A stretch of 64,000 bases of DNA from Leyella stercorea (GCF_021531355.1 NZ_JADYTS010000005.1:1-64000), one strand, 5' to 3'; positions 44,649 to 53,880 are shown, counted from the first letter of the stretch. Numbers and translations are program-made. Notes: a model not told the origin generated them from the letters alone.

Positions 44649-46520
44649 TCATAATTCTGTCACATATTCGTATAGCTTGTTGTAGAACGGATGGCGGGTC
44701 ATGGTGGCTGCCGAACCGAGAATGATGAGCTTCATTCGGGCACGTGTGATAGCCACGTTCATGCGGCGAAGGTCGCGTAGGAATCCGATGTCGCCGCCGT
44801 CGTTGTCGCGAACGAGCGAGATGAGTATGATGTCGCGCTCCTGACCCTGAAATCCGTCGACGGTGTTGACGGTGATGAGGCGGCGGTAGGGACGCAGGCG
44901 CTCGCTCTGGCGTATCATCTTGCGCAGCAGCTGCACCTGGGCACGATAGGGCGAGATGATGCCTACATCTATCGACTCGTCGAGCACACGCTGACGGCCT
45001 ATCTTGTCGAAATAGTCGGCAAGGGTGGCGAGCGTGAGTTCTGCCTCGGCACGGTTGATGCGACCGAAGTTTTCGCCCACAAACTCCTCACGGCCGTCTA
45101 CGTCGGTGGTGTCGACCCACATCATGGGGCGGTCGTAGTCGAGTATGCCACGGCCCTTGACTTCTGGAGCCGACTGCACGCGCGAGTTGTAGAAGTAGTC
45201 GCTCGAGAATCGCATTATCTGCTCGTTCATACGATACTGCACCTCAAGCAGCGTCACCACCTCGGGCTTCTGCTCGGCAATGCGCTCCATGAGCGTACGG
45301 CCTAGTCCGCCCTTCAGAGCCATGATGCTCTTCACGGTAGGCGGCAGCTGACAGTGGTCGCCTGCCAGGATGACACGTCCAGCCTTGCGTATGGCTATCC
45401 AGCACGCAGCCTCAAGCGCCTGTGCCGCCTCGTCTATAAATAAGGTGGAATAGTGTTCGCCCTCAAGCACACGGTTGGCGGCACCGGTGAGTGTGCAGGC
45501 TATGACACGCGCCTCGCCGAAGAGCGACGAGCGTATGCGCAGCTCCAGTTCGGTGGCACGGCTCTTCAGGCGGTCCATCTTCTGATGCCACGACTCGGTG
45601 CGTCCGCGACGCTGCTGGCGCAGTTCGCGTATGGCCTTGCGTATGCTCCACAGCTGCGGATAGTCGGGATGGGCCTCAAAGCGCCGTTCGTAGGTGAACG
45701 ACAGCATCTTGTCGTTGACACGTGTAGGATTGCCTATGCGCAGCACTGCCACGCCACGGTCGACGAGTTTCTCCGAAATCCAGTCGACCGCCATGTTGCT
45801 CTGGGCGCACACCAGCACCTGGCTCTCGCGGCGCAGCGTCTCGTATATAGCCTCGACCAGCGTCGTCGTCTTGCCCGTTCCGGGAGGGCCGTGCACGATG
45901 GCAACATCCTTGGCACGCATCACCTCGCCCACAGCGTGCTGCTGCGAGGCATTGAGCCACGACAGGCAGGGGGCGTCGAATGTGAAGCGTGACGCAGGCA
46001 CCTTGGTATAGAATATGTCGCGCAGCGCTGCCAGACGTCCCGTCTTGGCACGTATCACGCGGTCGAGAGCGTCGAACATCAATCTGTAAGAAGTCTCGTC
46101 GAAGAACAGTTGTATGCCAAGAGCCTCCTGACGTTGCAGGTCGACAATGCGTCCGGCGTCGGGCAGTGCCACCACCATGCGGTCTTGCTCGGCATAGCTC
46201 ACCGTAGCGGTGAACGACATATAGTGTATGCTGTCGCGCCCGGCGGCGTCGCGCTTCATGGTGAAGAAGCACACGGGGCGTCCCGGCTCGAAGTTGTGCT
46301 CAATGTCCGAGCCCGGCTGGCGTGTCACCTCAACCACCATCTGATTGAGCGAGTTGTAATAATTGCGTCCTATGCCGACGGGAAACCACGCATCGCCGCG
46401 CCTTGTCTTGCGCTCAATGCCCATGGTCTGCGTCTGCTTGCGAAATTCTTCCTTCTCGTGATTGTATTCAATCTCAAGAAGAAGTCGCTGCTGTTGTAAT
46501 TGAAGTATTGGGTTGTTCAT
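44649..46520 (-). CDS. SF1 DNA/RNA helicase (DNA2/NAM7-like)
   Basis: 623 residues from MNNPILQLQQQRLL. Motifs in order: Walker A VHGPPGTGKTTT (about 207-218), Walker B LFIDEAAQALEA, motif III-like GDHCQLPPT, motif V/VI region NTVDGFQGQERD and VAITRARMKLI. The UvrD/Upf1-like arrangement with no nuclease domain fits the bacterial AAA_11/AAA_12 helicases. Probably a nucleic-acid unwinding or repair factor; substrate unknown. The upstream Met is not used because it follows a hydrophobic, AT-rich leader. Confidence 0.92.
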   Translation of the reverse strand: MNNPILQLQQQRLLLEIEYNHEKEEFRKQTQTMGIERKTRRGDAWFPVGIGRNYYNSLNQMVVEVTRQPGSDIEHNFEPGRPVCFFTMKRDAAGRDSIHYMSFTATVSYAEQDRMVVALPDAGRIVDLQRQEALGIQLFFDETSYRLMFDALDRVIRAKTGRLAALRDIFYTKVPASRFTFDAPCLSWLNASQQHAVGEVMRAKDVAIVHGPPGTGKTTTLVEAIYETLRRESQVLVCAQSNMAVDWISEKLVDRGVAVLRIGNPTRVNDKMLSFTYERRFEAHPDYPQLWSIRKAIRELRQQRRGRTESWHQKMDRLKSRATELELRIRSSLFGEARVIACTLTGAANRVLEGEHYSTLFIDEAAQALEAACWIAIRKAGRVILAGDHCQLPPTVKSIMALKGGLGRTLMERIAEQKPEVVTLLEVQYRMNEQIMRFSSDYFYNSRVQSAPEVKGRGILDYDRPMMWVDTTDVDGREEFVGENFGRINRAEAELTLATLADYFDKIGRQRVLDESIDVGIISPYRAQVQLLRKMIRQSERLRPYRRLITVNTVDGFQGQERDIILISLVRDNDGGDIGFLRDLRRMNVAITRARMKLIILGSAATMTRHPFYNKLYEYVTEL

Positions 46521-46587
46521 CACAAGCAAAGTTAACAATAATATTCTGCCTCGAAACACTTAAAATTCAAAAAATACAGCATTTTTT

Positions 46588-46617
46588 TTGAGGTTTCGCA
46601 AAAATGTCGTACTTTTG
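46588..46617 (+). promoter_or_regulatory. Promoter of the WG-repeat protein gene
   Basis: TTG (46588-46590), 19 bp, TACTTTTG (46610-46617), ending 34 bp before the ATG. Confidence 0.7.
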
Positions 46618-46651
46618 GAAAAATCCTGAATTATAAAACCTAGAAAACGCT

Positions 46652-47311
46652 ATGGAAAAGAAAATAACACAAGAGAACTTCGAAGAGACCTACGTCGACA
46701 GTATCGAGTTGGAACGCATCGACAAGTTTGTGTGCGACGAGATGGCGCGACAGATTCACCGCTACATCAAGGCGATGAAGGGCTCCAAGACTATTATGCT
46801 CAAGTTTGAGGAACAGCTCGCCACGCTGACAGTGGAAGAAAAAGAAGAGGCCATAGCACGCTACATCGACCTAAACCGCAAAGTGCTATCAGGACTTGAC
46901 TTCAAGGTTGTACTCGCACGAGCTATGGCCAACTATTGCGACACGTTCGCTTATCTTATCGAGCTTGTCAACAACAAGCGCAAGATGGTATTCTATCTGA
47001 ACCGCATACGCGACAAGTACGAACAATATCACGAGGTGTTTGAAGAGAACGGACACTTCGGCATCAAAGACCACAAGGGCAATGTACTTATACCTGCCCG
47101 CTACGACTTCCTGCGTACACCTTATGTATACGTAGACGACCTGCGCACGCTGCCGGTTATTGCCCAGCGCGACGGCAAAATGGGTCTTATCCTGCCCGAC
47201 GGCAAGGAGACAGTGGTGGCAGACTTCATCTACGACGATATTTCACTCCGCGACGAGCCTCCTTATTTTGAGGCTTGGAAGGGGGATGAAGCAACACTAA
47301 TCGAAGCTTAG
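46652..47311 (+). CDS. WG-repeat-like protein
   Basis: 219 residues. Residues 1-130 are mostly helical and charged (FVCDEMARQIHRYIKAMKG), and the C-terminal part has two WG-like units (GHFGIKDHKGNVLIPARYDF and GKMGLILPDGKETVVADFIY). No signal peptide. Function is unknown; WG-repeat proteins are often surface or regulatory. The last 20 bp of the gene form one arm of a 20-bp perfect palindrome whose loop contains the stop codon. Confidence 0.7.
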   Translation: MEKKITQENFEETYVDSIELERIDKFVCDEMARQIHRYIKAMKGSKTIMLKFEEQLATLTVEEKEEAIARYIDLNRKVLSGLDFKVVLARAMANYCDTFAYLIELVNNKRKMVFYLNRIRDKYEQYHEVFEENGHFGIKDHKGNVLIPARYDFLRTPYVYVDDLRTLPVIAQRDGKMGLILPDGKETVVADFIYDDISLRDEPPYFEAWKGDEATLIEA

Positions 47312-47333
47312 GCTCGATTAGTGTTGCTTCATC
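47285..47333 (+). terminator. Perfect 20-bp hairpin across a stop codon
   Basis: GATGAAGCAACACTAATCGA and its exact complement enclose the 9-nt loop AGCTTAGGC, with TAG of the WG-like gene in the loop. No immediate U-run follows. It could be a terminator, an mRNA 3' stabiliser or an insertion scar. Confidence 0.7.
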
Positions 47334-47470
47334 GGTTGTGGTGTTGAGGTGTTGTTGTGGTGTGATTTGCTTTTTTGCTAAAAACATAACCAACAAAACA
47401 CCACCTCAACTACACAACCCAAACAACAAATTACACCATCTCAACATCACACCACAACAACCTCTTTTCT
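47334..47470. repeat. GTTGTGGTGT-type repeat pair
   Basis: GTTGTTGTGGTGTGAT (47350-47370) reappears in inverted form in ATCACACCACAACAAC (47441-47460), with other GGTGTTGAGGTG-like units between. It lies between the WG-like gene and ribD. Confidence 0.6.
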
Positions 47471-47481
47471 CGAAGAAAAAA

Positions 47482-48441
47482 ATGACTGACGAACAATACA
47501 TGCGCCGCTGCCTGCAACTGGCTGGCTGCGGCATTATGGGTGCCAAGCCCAATCCGATGGTGGGGGCTGTGATAGTGTCTGCCGACGGACGCATCATTGG
47601 CGAGGGCTATCATCGCCGTTGCGGTGAGGCTCATGCCGAAGTGAATGCCTTTGCATCGGTGCGCTCCGAGGACGAGCCGCTGCTCAGCAATGCCACTATA
47701 TACGTAAGCCTTGAGCCTTGCTCGCACTACGGCAAGACACCGCCATGCGCCGACCTTATTATAAAGAAAGGTGTGAAGCGATGCGTGGTGGGATGTGTCG
47801 ACCCCTTTGCCAAGGTGCATGGACGAGGCATACAGAAACTGCGCGATGCAGGCATAGAGGTGACCGTGGGCGTGCTCGACGACGAGTGTCGCGAACTGAA
47901 CCGCCGCTTCATCACCTTCAACGAACACCGCCGCCCGTATATCACACTGAAGTGGGCAGAAACCGCCAATCACTTCATCGACAACGACGGCAAGGCACTG
48001 GCTATATCCACACCGTTCACCAAGATGCTGTCGCACCGTCTGCGTGCCGAGGCTGACGCCATACTCGTGGGCAGAACCACCGACGAGCGTGAGCATCCGC
48101 AGCTCAACACACGCAACTGGGCAGGACCGTCGCCACGACGCATCGTAATCGACAGCAGCCAGCCGGCATTCGAGGGCCTGGACTTCACACAGCCCGTTGT
48201 GCCGCAGATTCTCTCGTGGCTATACGACGAGCGCTGCCAATGGCTCATCGTTGAGGGAGGAGCAAAGACACTGCAATCGTTTATAGATGCCGGAGCGTGG
48301 GACGAAATACGCATTGAGACGGCACCGCTGACCGTAGCATCAGGCACACTCGCACCGCAACTGCCCGACAACGCCCAGCTGCACAGTCAGCAGATATACG
48401 ACGGAAACACCATCCGGGTATTCCGCAACGGAACAAAATAA
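47482..48441 (+). CDS. ribD: Riboflavin biosynthesis deaminase/reductase RibD
   Basis: 319 residues from MTDEQYMRRCLQLA. The deaminase domain has HAE at residues 51-53 (EAHAEVNAF) with Cys80 and Cys89 (LEPCSHYGKTPPC), and the reductase domain follows (TLKWAETANHF, then LIVEGGAKTLQSFIDAG). The frame could be read from 47338, but those residues are repeat-derived. No FMN-responsive leader was seen upstream. It is somewhat shorter than the 360-residue norm because the middle of the reductase domain is compact. Confidence 0.95.
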   Translation: MTDEQYMRRCLQLAGCGIMGAKPNPMVGAVIVSADGRIIGEGYHRRCGEAHAEVNAFASVRSEDEPLLSNATIYVSLEPCSHYGKTPPCADLIIKKGVKRCVVGCVDPFAKVHGRGIQKLRDAGIEVTVGVLDDECRELNRRFITFNEHRRPYITLKWAETANHFIDNDGKALAISTPFTKMLSHRLRAEADAILVGRTTDEREHPQLNTRNWAGPSPRRIVIDSSQPAFEGLDFTQPVVPQILSWLYDERCQWLIVEGGAKTLQSFIDAGAWDEIRIETAPLTVASGTLAPQLPDNAQLHSQQIYDGNTIRVFRNGTK

Positions 48442-48471
48442 AACTATAAAAATATAACTAAAACAACAATT

Positions 48472-49968
48472 ATGAAGAAACTGATATTTTCGGTACTTTT
48501 GTGCTGCGTAGCCATCGTGGCAAGCGCACAGGTGCAGCGCCCGAAGCTGGTGGTAGGCATCGTTATCGACCAGATGCGTTGGGACTATCTCTACTACTAT
48601 TACGACAAGTTCGGCGAGGGCGGAATGAAACGTCTCATCAACGAGGGATTCTCGTGCGACAACCAGATGGTGAACTACGTGCCTACCGTGACGGGTGTGG
48701 GACACGCCAGCCTATATACAGGAGCCGGACCTGCCACTAACGGTATCGCCTCGAACGAGTTCCGCATGGGCGACAAGATGGTGTACTGCTGCGACGACCC
48801 CTCGGTGCAGGGCGTAGGCACCACATCGAAGTCGGCACAGATGTCGCCCCACTATATGCTCGGCACCACTATAGGCGACATGCTGCGCCAGGCTACCGAC
48901 TTCAAGGCCAAGGTCTTCGGCGTGGCTTTAAAGGACCGTGCAGCCATTCTGCCTGCGGGCCACTCTGCCAACGGCGCTTTCTGGTATGACAAGAGCGTGG
49001 CTGGATTTGTCACCAGCTCGTACTATATGGACAAGTTGCCCGACTATGTGGTGAAGTTCAACAAGCAGAACACCATGAAGAAGGGCTACGACCCGAAGGT
49101 ACATGCCGACGGTGTGACCGTGACATTCGACATGGCTGAGGCAATAATGAAGGCCGAGAAGCTCGGACAGAACGGAACCACCGATATGCTCTGCGTAAGC
49201 ATCTCGTCGACCGACGCCATCTCGCACCAGACAGGTACTTGGTGCTCGCCGGGCAAGGAGAACGAAGAGGTGTTCCTCACGCTCGACCGCGACATCAAGA
49301 AGTTCTTCGATGCTCTCGACGCGCAGGTGGGCAAGGACGGCTATCTGCTCTTCCTCACTGCCGACCACGCCGGAACGCACAACCCCAACACACAGCGCGA
49401 GCACAAGCTCGTGGGCGGTTCGTGGGACAAGACGGCTACGCTGCGCCAGGTGAACGAGGCTCTGTCGAAGAAGTTCGGCGTTGAGGGCAAGTACTTCAAC
49501 GCATCAGTAGGCTTCAGCCTCTATCTCGACCACGCCTTCCTTGCACAGAACAATCTCGACATCGAGGCTGTCAAGGCAGCTGCCATAGCCGAACTCAAGA
49601 AGGTGCCCGAACTCATCACCGCCGTAGACTACGAGAAGGCAGCCGTGGCAGCTCTGCCGCAGTGGATACGCGAGCGCATAATCAACGGCTACTATCAGGG
49701 CCGTTCGGGCGACATCTACGCCGTAGTGAAGGCCAACTACTTCGACTGGGCAGTGAAGCCCGGATTCTACGGCTCTACACACGGATCATGGAACCCTGCC
49801 GACACACACATCCCGCTCATCTTCATGGGATGGAACGTGAAGCCTGGTAAGACCACACGACTGACCACTATGGTGGACACCGCACCCACGGTATGCGCCA
49901 TGCTGCACGTGCAGGCACCCGATGCTTCAACCGGCAATCCGATTGTGGAAGTGGTGGATCAGAAGTAA
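48472..49968 (+). CDS. Alkaline phosphatase superfamily protein (PafA-like)
   Basis: 498 residues with a signal peptide (MKKLIFSVLLCCVAIVASAQ). Metal-ligand Asp33 (VVGIVIDQMRW), the nucleophile Thr in VPTVTGVGHASLYTG (about 70-84), SISSTDAISHQ and LTADHAGTHNPN follow the phosphodiesterase/phosphatase order. Related proteins release phosphate from organic phosphoesters outside the cell. Thr rather than Ser at the nucleophile fits the PafA type. It starts 30 bp after ribD on the same strand. Confidence 0.88.
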   Translation: MKKLIFSVLLCCVAIVASAQVQRPKLVVGIVIDQMRWDYLYYYYDKFGEGGMKRLINEGFSCDNQMVNYVPTVTGVGHASLYTGAGPATNGIASNEFRMGDKMVYCCDDPSVQGVGTTSKSAQMSPHYMLGTTIGDMLRQATDFKAKVFGVALKDRAAILPAGHSANGAFWYDKSVAGFVTSSYYMDKLPDYVVKFNKQNTMKKGYDPKVHADGVTVTFDMAEAIMKAEKLGQNGTTDMLCVSISSTDAISHQTGTWCSPGKENEEVFLTLDRDIKKFFDALDAQVGKDGYLLFLTADHAGTHNPNTQREHKLVGGSWDKTATLRQVNEALSKKFGVEGKYFNASVGFSLYLDHAFLAQNNLDIEAVKAAAIAELKKVPELITAVDYEKAAVAALPQWIRERIINGYYQGRSGDIYAVVKANYFDWAVKPGFYGSTHGSWNPADTHIPLIFMGWNVKPGKTTRLTTMVDTAPTVCAMLHVQAPDASTGNPIVEVVDQK

Positions 49969-50057
49969 ATAATGTAAGCAGTACGCCCCGAAGGGGCATA
50001 AGCACATAGGAGAGTCAAAAATCAATTATACGGGCTGAAAGCCCAATAAGCACATAG

Positions 50058-50232
50058 GAGGGTGTGTCAAAATAGGAGTTAGAGGAAGTTAAGAAGAAGT
50101 TAATCCATCTACGATGGATGGAAGTTAACAGACAAATGCTTTATTTTCAGCAATTTATACATATGTCCGCTAACTTCTGTTAACTTCGGGCGAAGCCCAA
50201 ACTTCTTTTAACTTCAATTTTGACACACCCTC
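50058..50232. mobile_element. MITE-like element, copy B
   Basis: 175 bp with perfect 15-bp terminal inverted repeats (GAGGGTGTGTCAAAA / TTTTGACACACCCTC) and internal partial palindromy. By eye it is identical to the copy at 50816. Ends 47 bp before the transposase start. Confidence 0.9.
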
Positions 50233-50251
50233 TGTACGTGACACCCCCAAC

Positions 50252-50264
50252 GCCCCGAAGGGGC
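50252..50264 (+). repeat. Left hairpin of the IS200-like unit
   Basis: GCCCC-GAA-GGGGC followed by AAAAGCATTA, the likely left-end stem recognised by a Y1 transposase. Lies 15 bp before the start codon. Confidence 0.5.
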
Positions 50265-50279
50265 AAAAGCATTACATAT

Positions 50280-50735
50280 ATGGCACAATCATTATGTAAA
50301 ATATACATACATCTGATATTTCACATCAAAACCACTAGTCCACAGATACGTGAAGAAGATATAAATCGTGTACATTCCTATATAGGTAAATTGGTAAATG
50401 CAACTGGATGTAAAGAAATATGTGCAGGAGGAGTGGGTGACCATATACATTTATTATTTCTTTTATCACGAGAGGCTAACGTTTCTAAAGTGGTGGAAGA
50501 GGTTAAACGTAACAGTAGTCGTTGGTTGAAGACATTGGGTTCATATTATCATTGTTTTTCGTGGCAAGGCGGATATGCAGCATTTTCTGTTAGTCAATCG
50601 GTTGTAGGCAAGACGTTACAATATATTAGACAGCAACATGAACATCATATGAAGCATTCTTTTGCTGACGAATACAGAGCATTTTTGAAGTTGTATAATG
50701 TGGAATATGACGAAAGGTATGTTTTTGTCGACTGA
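50280..50735 (+). CDS. IS200/IS605-family Y1 transposase
   Basis: 151 residues from MAQSLCKIYIHLIFHIKTTS. The HUH site is HIH at 55-57 (GDHIHLLFL) and the likely catalytic Tyr is Tyr115 (KTLQYIRQQHEHH). Size and motifs match Y1 single-stranded DNA transposases (TnpA). No TnpB-type gene is next to it. The AT-rich codon use contrasts with neighbouring genes. Its flanks have hairpins typical of the family and MITE copies on both sides. An upstream in-frame start is not used because those residues are MITE and REP sequence. Confidence 0.92.
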   Translation: MAQSLCKIYIHLIFHIKTTSPQIREEDINRVHSYIGKLVNATGCKEICAGGVGDHIHLLFLLSREANVSKVVEEVKRNSSRWLKTLGSYYHCFSWQGGYAAFSVSQSVVGKTLQYIRQQHEHHMKHSFADEYRAFLKLYNVEYDERYVFVD

Positions 50736-50741
50736 TACCAT

Positions 50742-50798
50742 TGCGCCCTGTAAAGGCAAAAGCATTGGCAATTAATGCTTTTGCCCTTACAGGGCGCA
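50742..50798 (+). repeat. Right hairpin of the IS200-like unit
   Basis: 25-bp arms TGCGCCCTGTAAAGGCAAAAGCATT and AATGCTTTTGCCCTTACAGGGCGCA around GGCAATT (arms given for position only, one wobble). It begins 7 bp past the transposase stop. Confidence 0.7.
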
Positions 50799-50815
50799 TT
50801 GTTTGTATCTGTTTA

Positions 50816-50990
50816 GAGGGTGTGTCAAAATAGGAGTTAGAGGAAGTTAAGAAGAAGTTAATCCATCTACGATGGATGGAAGTTAACAGACAAATGCTTT
50901 ATTTTCAGCAATTTATACATATGTCCGCTAACTTCTGTTAACTTCGGGCGAAGCCCAAACTTCTTTTAACTTCAATTTTGACACACCCTC
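50816..50990. mobile_element. MITE-like element, copy C
   Basis: 175 bp, same orientation as copy B and identical by inspection. TIR GAGGGTGTGTC / GACACACCCTC. The two copies bracket the transposase and its hairpins, as a composite. Confidence 0.9.
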
Positions 50991-51081
50991 CTATGTGCTT
51001 CTGCCCCTTCGGGGCGTACTGCTTTGACTTATAGCACAATCTCAGTGTGCTTGTTGGGCTTTTAGCCCGCCTTTTTGTCTT

Positions 51082-51738
51082 TTAAATCTTTCCTCCGTAG
51101 CACAGGTCGCCGGCATCGCCGAAGCCCGGTACGATGTACTTGTGCTCGTTTAGACCCTCGTCTACGGCAGCACACCAAATGGTAGTGTCCTCGGGGAATG
51201 TCTTGCGTATGTGCTCTATGCCTTCGGGCGCTGCCATAACGCAAACCACGTGTACCTTCTTGGGAGTGCCCTTGGTGAGCAGCGCCTTGTAGCCCAGCTC
51301 CATAGATCCGCCGGTGGCAAGCATAGGGTCGACGATGAGCAGAGTGGCATCGTTGAGGTCGGGAGTAGCGAGATATTCTACGTGTATTCCAACCTTGGTG
51401 TGAGCCTCGTCCTCATACTCGCGGAATGCCGAAACGAAGGCATTGCCGGCGTGGTCGAAGATGTTGAGGAAGCCCTGGTGGAAAGGCAGACCTGCACGGA
51501 ATATGGTGCCGAGCACCAGTTTGTCGGTAGGCACATTCACCTTAGCTACGCCAAGCGGAGTCTGGATGTCGCGCTCCTCATAGTCGAACGTCTTGCTCAG
51601 TTCGTAGGCGATGAGTTCGCCTACACGCATGATGTTGTTGCGGAACAACAGACGATTCTTCTGATAGTCCTTGTCGCGCATCTCCGCCATATACTTATTA
51701 ATAATAGAGTTGCTCTTGCTGAAATCGATAATTTTCAT
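51082..51738 (-). CDS. upp: Uracil phosphoribosyltransferase
   Basis: Salvages uracil to UMP with PRPP. 218 residues; the PRPP-binding loop is LLIVDPMLATGGSMELG (about 133-149) and the uracil-site GFGDAGDLCYG is near the C-terminus, as in UPRTases. The start MKIIDFSKSNSIINKY fits Bacteroidales Upp proteins. Divergent from pckA. A -7-like TACTTTTG lies at 51772-51765 with TTG 22 bp away. Confidence 0.95.
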   Translation of the reverse strand: MKIIDFSKSNSIINKYMAEMRDKDYQKNRLLFRNNIMRVGELIAYELSKTFDYEERDIQTPLGVAKVNVPTDKLVLGTIFRAGLPFHQGFLNIFDHAGNAFVSAFREYEDEAHTKVGIHVEYLATPDLNDATLLIVDPMLATGGSMELGYKALLTKGTPKKVHVVCVMAAPEGIEHIRKTFPEDTTIWCAAVDEGLNEHKYIVPGFGDAGDLCYGGKI

Positions 51739-51764
51739 ATAGTTCGTTTGTTTTTAAATTCTTA

Positions 51765-51772
51765 CAAAAGTA
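51765..51772 (-). promoter_or_regulatory. Possible upp promoter
   Basis: TACTTTTG on the minus strand with TTTG at a slightly long 22-bp spacer; 27 bp before the upp ATG. Confidence 0.4.
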
Positions 51773-51856
51773 CTAATAAAATCCTGTATCTCCGCAAATA
51801 TAGTCTTTGCTGACCGCACACAACATATTACATTTCTATTTCTTTAACAAATAGTA

Positions 51857-51876
51857 GCTGAGGCTCCTGTCTCAGC
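51857..51876. repeat. Small hairpin in the upp-pckA gap
   Basis: GCTGAG / CTCAGC arms with an 8-nt loop. The rest of 51877-52010 shows no gene. Confidence 0.4.
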
Positions 51877-52011
51877 AGCAATCAAACATTTAATACCCTA
51901 TAAAATACCAAATTGTAAACTGCAAATGGCAATATATGACTACATGTTCGGTTTTGCGAAATTTTAACAAAAAAAATATTGAACACACGCAAATTTTGTC
52001 ACCGATAAATA

Positions 52012-52041
52012 TTGTTATCTTATAGTTTTTTCATAACTTTG
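52012..52041 (+). promoter_or_regulatory. pckA promoter
   Basis: TTG (52012-52014), 19 bp, TAACTTTG (52034-52041). It predicts a leader of about 160 nt before pckA. Confidence 0.8.
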
Positions 52042-52105
52042 CCGATGTAAATATAAGAGCGGCCAAATCCCCCGCAACGATTTACACCTATTTATATAAA
52101 GGACA

Positions 52106-52150
52106 ATGAAAGTCGCCTGCACAGAAGCAACGGCCCCGATCAGGCAATAG
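52106..52150 (+). CDS. Possible 14-residue leader peptide ORF before pckA
   Basis: ATG at 52106 preceded by AAAGGA (a purine run that could bind ribosomes) opens MKVACTEATAPIRQ and stops at 52150, 57 bp before pckA. Whether it is translated is not shown. It could be an attenuator or chance. Confidence 0.3.
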   Translation: MKVACTEATAPIRQ

Positions 52151-52207
52151 TGGAGTCAGGCCATGGAAGTTGATTCTATATTCACATCTAAATAATATTT
52201 TTCAAAA

Positions 52208-53809
52208 ATGGCAAAGTTAGATTTGACACAGTACGGAATTACTGGTTCTACAGTAATCGCTCACAATCCGTCTTATGAGAAGTTGTTCGAAGAGGAAACA
52301 AAGGCTGGTCTCGAAGGTTTCGAGGTAGGTCAGCAGACTGAACTCGGTGCTGTCAACGTAATGACAGGTATCTACACCGGTCGTTCACCTAAGGACAAGT
52401 ACATCGTAATGGACGAGAACTCTAAGGACACTGTATGGTGGACAACAGAGGAATATAAGAATGACAATCACCCGATGTCTGAAGAGGTTTGGGCAACGGT
52501 TAAGGATATCGCCAAGAAGGAGCTTTGCAACAAGAACCTCTATGTAGTAGACGGTTTCTGCGGAGCTAACAAGGATACACGTATGGCTGTTCGTTTCATC
52601 GTTGAGGTTGCTTGGCAGGCTCACTTCGTAACAAACATGTTCATCCGTCCTACAGCTGAGGAGCTTGAGTCTTTCGAGCCTGACTTCGTTGTTTACAACG
52701 CATCTAAGGCTAAGGTAGAGAACTACAAGGAGCTCGGTCTGCACTCAGAGACTTGCGTTGCCTTCAACGTAACTTCTAAGGAGCAGGTTATCATCAACAC
52801 ATGGTACGGTGGTGAGATGAAGAAGGGTATGTTCTCAATGATGAACTACTTCCTCCCGCTCAAGGGCATCGCTTCTATGCACTGCTCTGCTAACTGCGAC
52901 AAGAACGGCGAGAACACTGCTATCTTCTTCGGTCTCTCTGGTACAGGTAAGACCACTCTTTCTACCGACCCGAAGCGTCTCCTCATCGGTGACGACGAGC
53001 ACGGATGGGACGACAACGGCGTGTTCAACTTCGAGGGTGGCTGCTATGCTAAGGTTATCAACCTCGACAAGGAGTCTGAGCCCGATATCTACAACGCTAT
53101 CCGTCGCGACGCTCTCCTCGAGAACGTAACTGTTGACGCTAATGGCAAGATCGACTTCGCTGACAAGAGCGTAACAGAGAACACTCGTGTTTCTTACCCG
53201 ATCTACCACATCAACAACATCAAGCCGGGTTCTTCTGCACCAGCTGCTAAGCAGGTTATCTTCCTCTCAGCTGACGCATTCGGTGTACTGCCTCCAGTAT
53301 CTATCCTGACTCCGGAGCAGACTCAGTACTACTTCCTCTCAGGCTTCACTGCTAAGTTGGCAGGTACAGAGCGCGGCATCACAGAGCCGACTCCTACTTT
53401 CTCAGCTTGCTTCGGCCAGGCTTTCCTCGAGTTGCACCCGACAAAGTACGCTCAGGAGCTCGTTAAGAAGATGGAGAAGAACAACGCTAAGGCTTACCTC
53501 GTTAACACTGGTTGGAACGGTACTGGCAAGCGTATCTCTATCCGCGACACACGTGGTATCATCGACGCTATCTTGAGCGGTGACATCGACAAGGCTCCTA
53601 CAAAGCAGATCCCGATGTTCGACTTCAAGGTTCCGACAGAGCTTCCTGGTGTAGCTACTGAGATTCTTGATCCGCGCGACACTTACGCTGAGGCTGCTCA
53701 GTGGGAAGAGAAGGCTAAGGACCTCGCTGCCCGCTTCATCAAGAACTTCGCTAAGTACACAAACAACGAGGCTGGTAAGGCTCTCGTAGCTGCTGGTCCC
53801 CAGCTCTAA
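52208..53809 (+). CDS. pckA: Phosphoenolpyruvate carboxykinase (ATP)
   Basis: 533 residues. Interconverts oxaloacetate and PEP; in anaerobic Bacteroidales it usually fixes CO2 toward succinate. P-loop [11 protein letters not shown] is at 242-252, preceded by MHCSANC and followed by [11 protein letters not shown] with metal-binding Asp. Codon use (GCT, CGT, AAC, GAC favoured) differs from most neighbours and fits high expression. It has a strong promoter, a long leader and a strong terminator. Confidence 0.98.
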   Translation: MAKLDLTQYGITGSTVIAHNPSYEKLFEEETKAGLEGFEVGQQTELGAVNVMTGIYTGRSPKDKYIVMDENSKDTVWWTTEEYKNDNHPMSEEVWATVKDIAKKELCNKNLYVVDGFCGANKDTRMAVRFIVEVAWQAHFVTNMFIRPTAEELESFEPDFVVYNASKAKVENYKELGLHSETCVAFNVTSKEQVIINTWYGGEMKKGMFSMMNYFLPLKGIASMHCSANCDKNGENTAIFFGLSGTGKTTLSTDPKRLLIGDDEHGWDDNGVFNFEGGCYAKVINLDKESEPDIYNAIRRDALLENVTVDANGKIDFADKSVTENTRVSYPIYHINNIKPGSSAPAAKQVIFLSADAFGVLPPVSILTPEQTQYYFLSGFTAKLAGTERGITEPTPTFSACFGQAFLELHPTKYAQELVKKMEKNNAKAYLVNTGWNGTGKRISIRDTRGIIDAILSGDIDKAPTKQIPMFDFKVPTELPGVATEILDPRDTYAEAAQWEEKAKDLAARFIKNFAKYTNNEAGKALVAAGPQL

Positions 53810-53835
53810 TCTTTCAGACAAAGATAAAGACTAAA

Positions 53836-53880
53836 TAAAAAAGGTCTGTTTCCTATCAACGGGAAACAGACCTTTTTTTT
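53836..53880 (+). terminator. pckA terminator
   Basis: AGGTCTGTTTCC / GGAAACAGACCT with an 8-nt loop and eight T residues. The A-run on the left makes it usable in both directions, also for the converging gene. Confidence 0.93.

Larger units (their letters stand above)
49976..51024. mobile_element. Nested IS200-like/REP/MITE cluster
   Basis: The block is bounded by a 37-bp inverted pair (49976-50012 and 50988-51024, one mismatch) built around GCCCCGAAGGGGC hairpins with AAGCACATAGGAG tails. Inside are two identical 175-bp MITEs in direct orientation, an IS200-like transposase and its hairpins. A further hairpin family GGGCTGAAAGCCC lies inside at 50030-50046 and, as GGGCTTTTAGCCC, at 51052-51066 just outside the right end. 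It reads like REP-type repeats surrounding a Y1 transposase. Functional transposition is unproven. Confidence 0.75.

Noticed and set aside
47334-47481. FMN riboswitch before ribD
   Set aside because: No conserved RFN-type motifs; the sequence is GTGTTG/CAACAC repeats.
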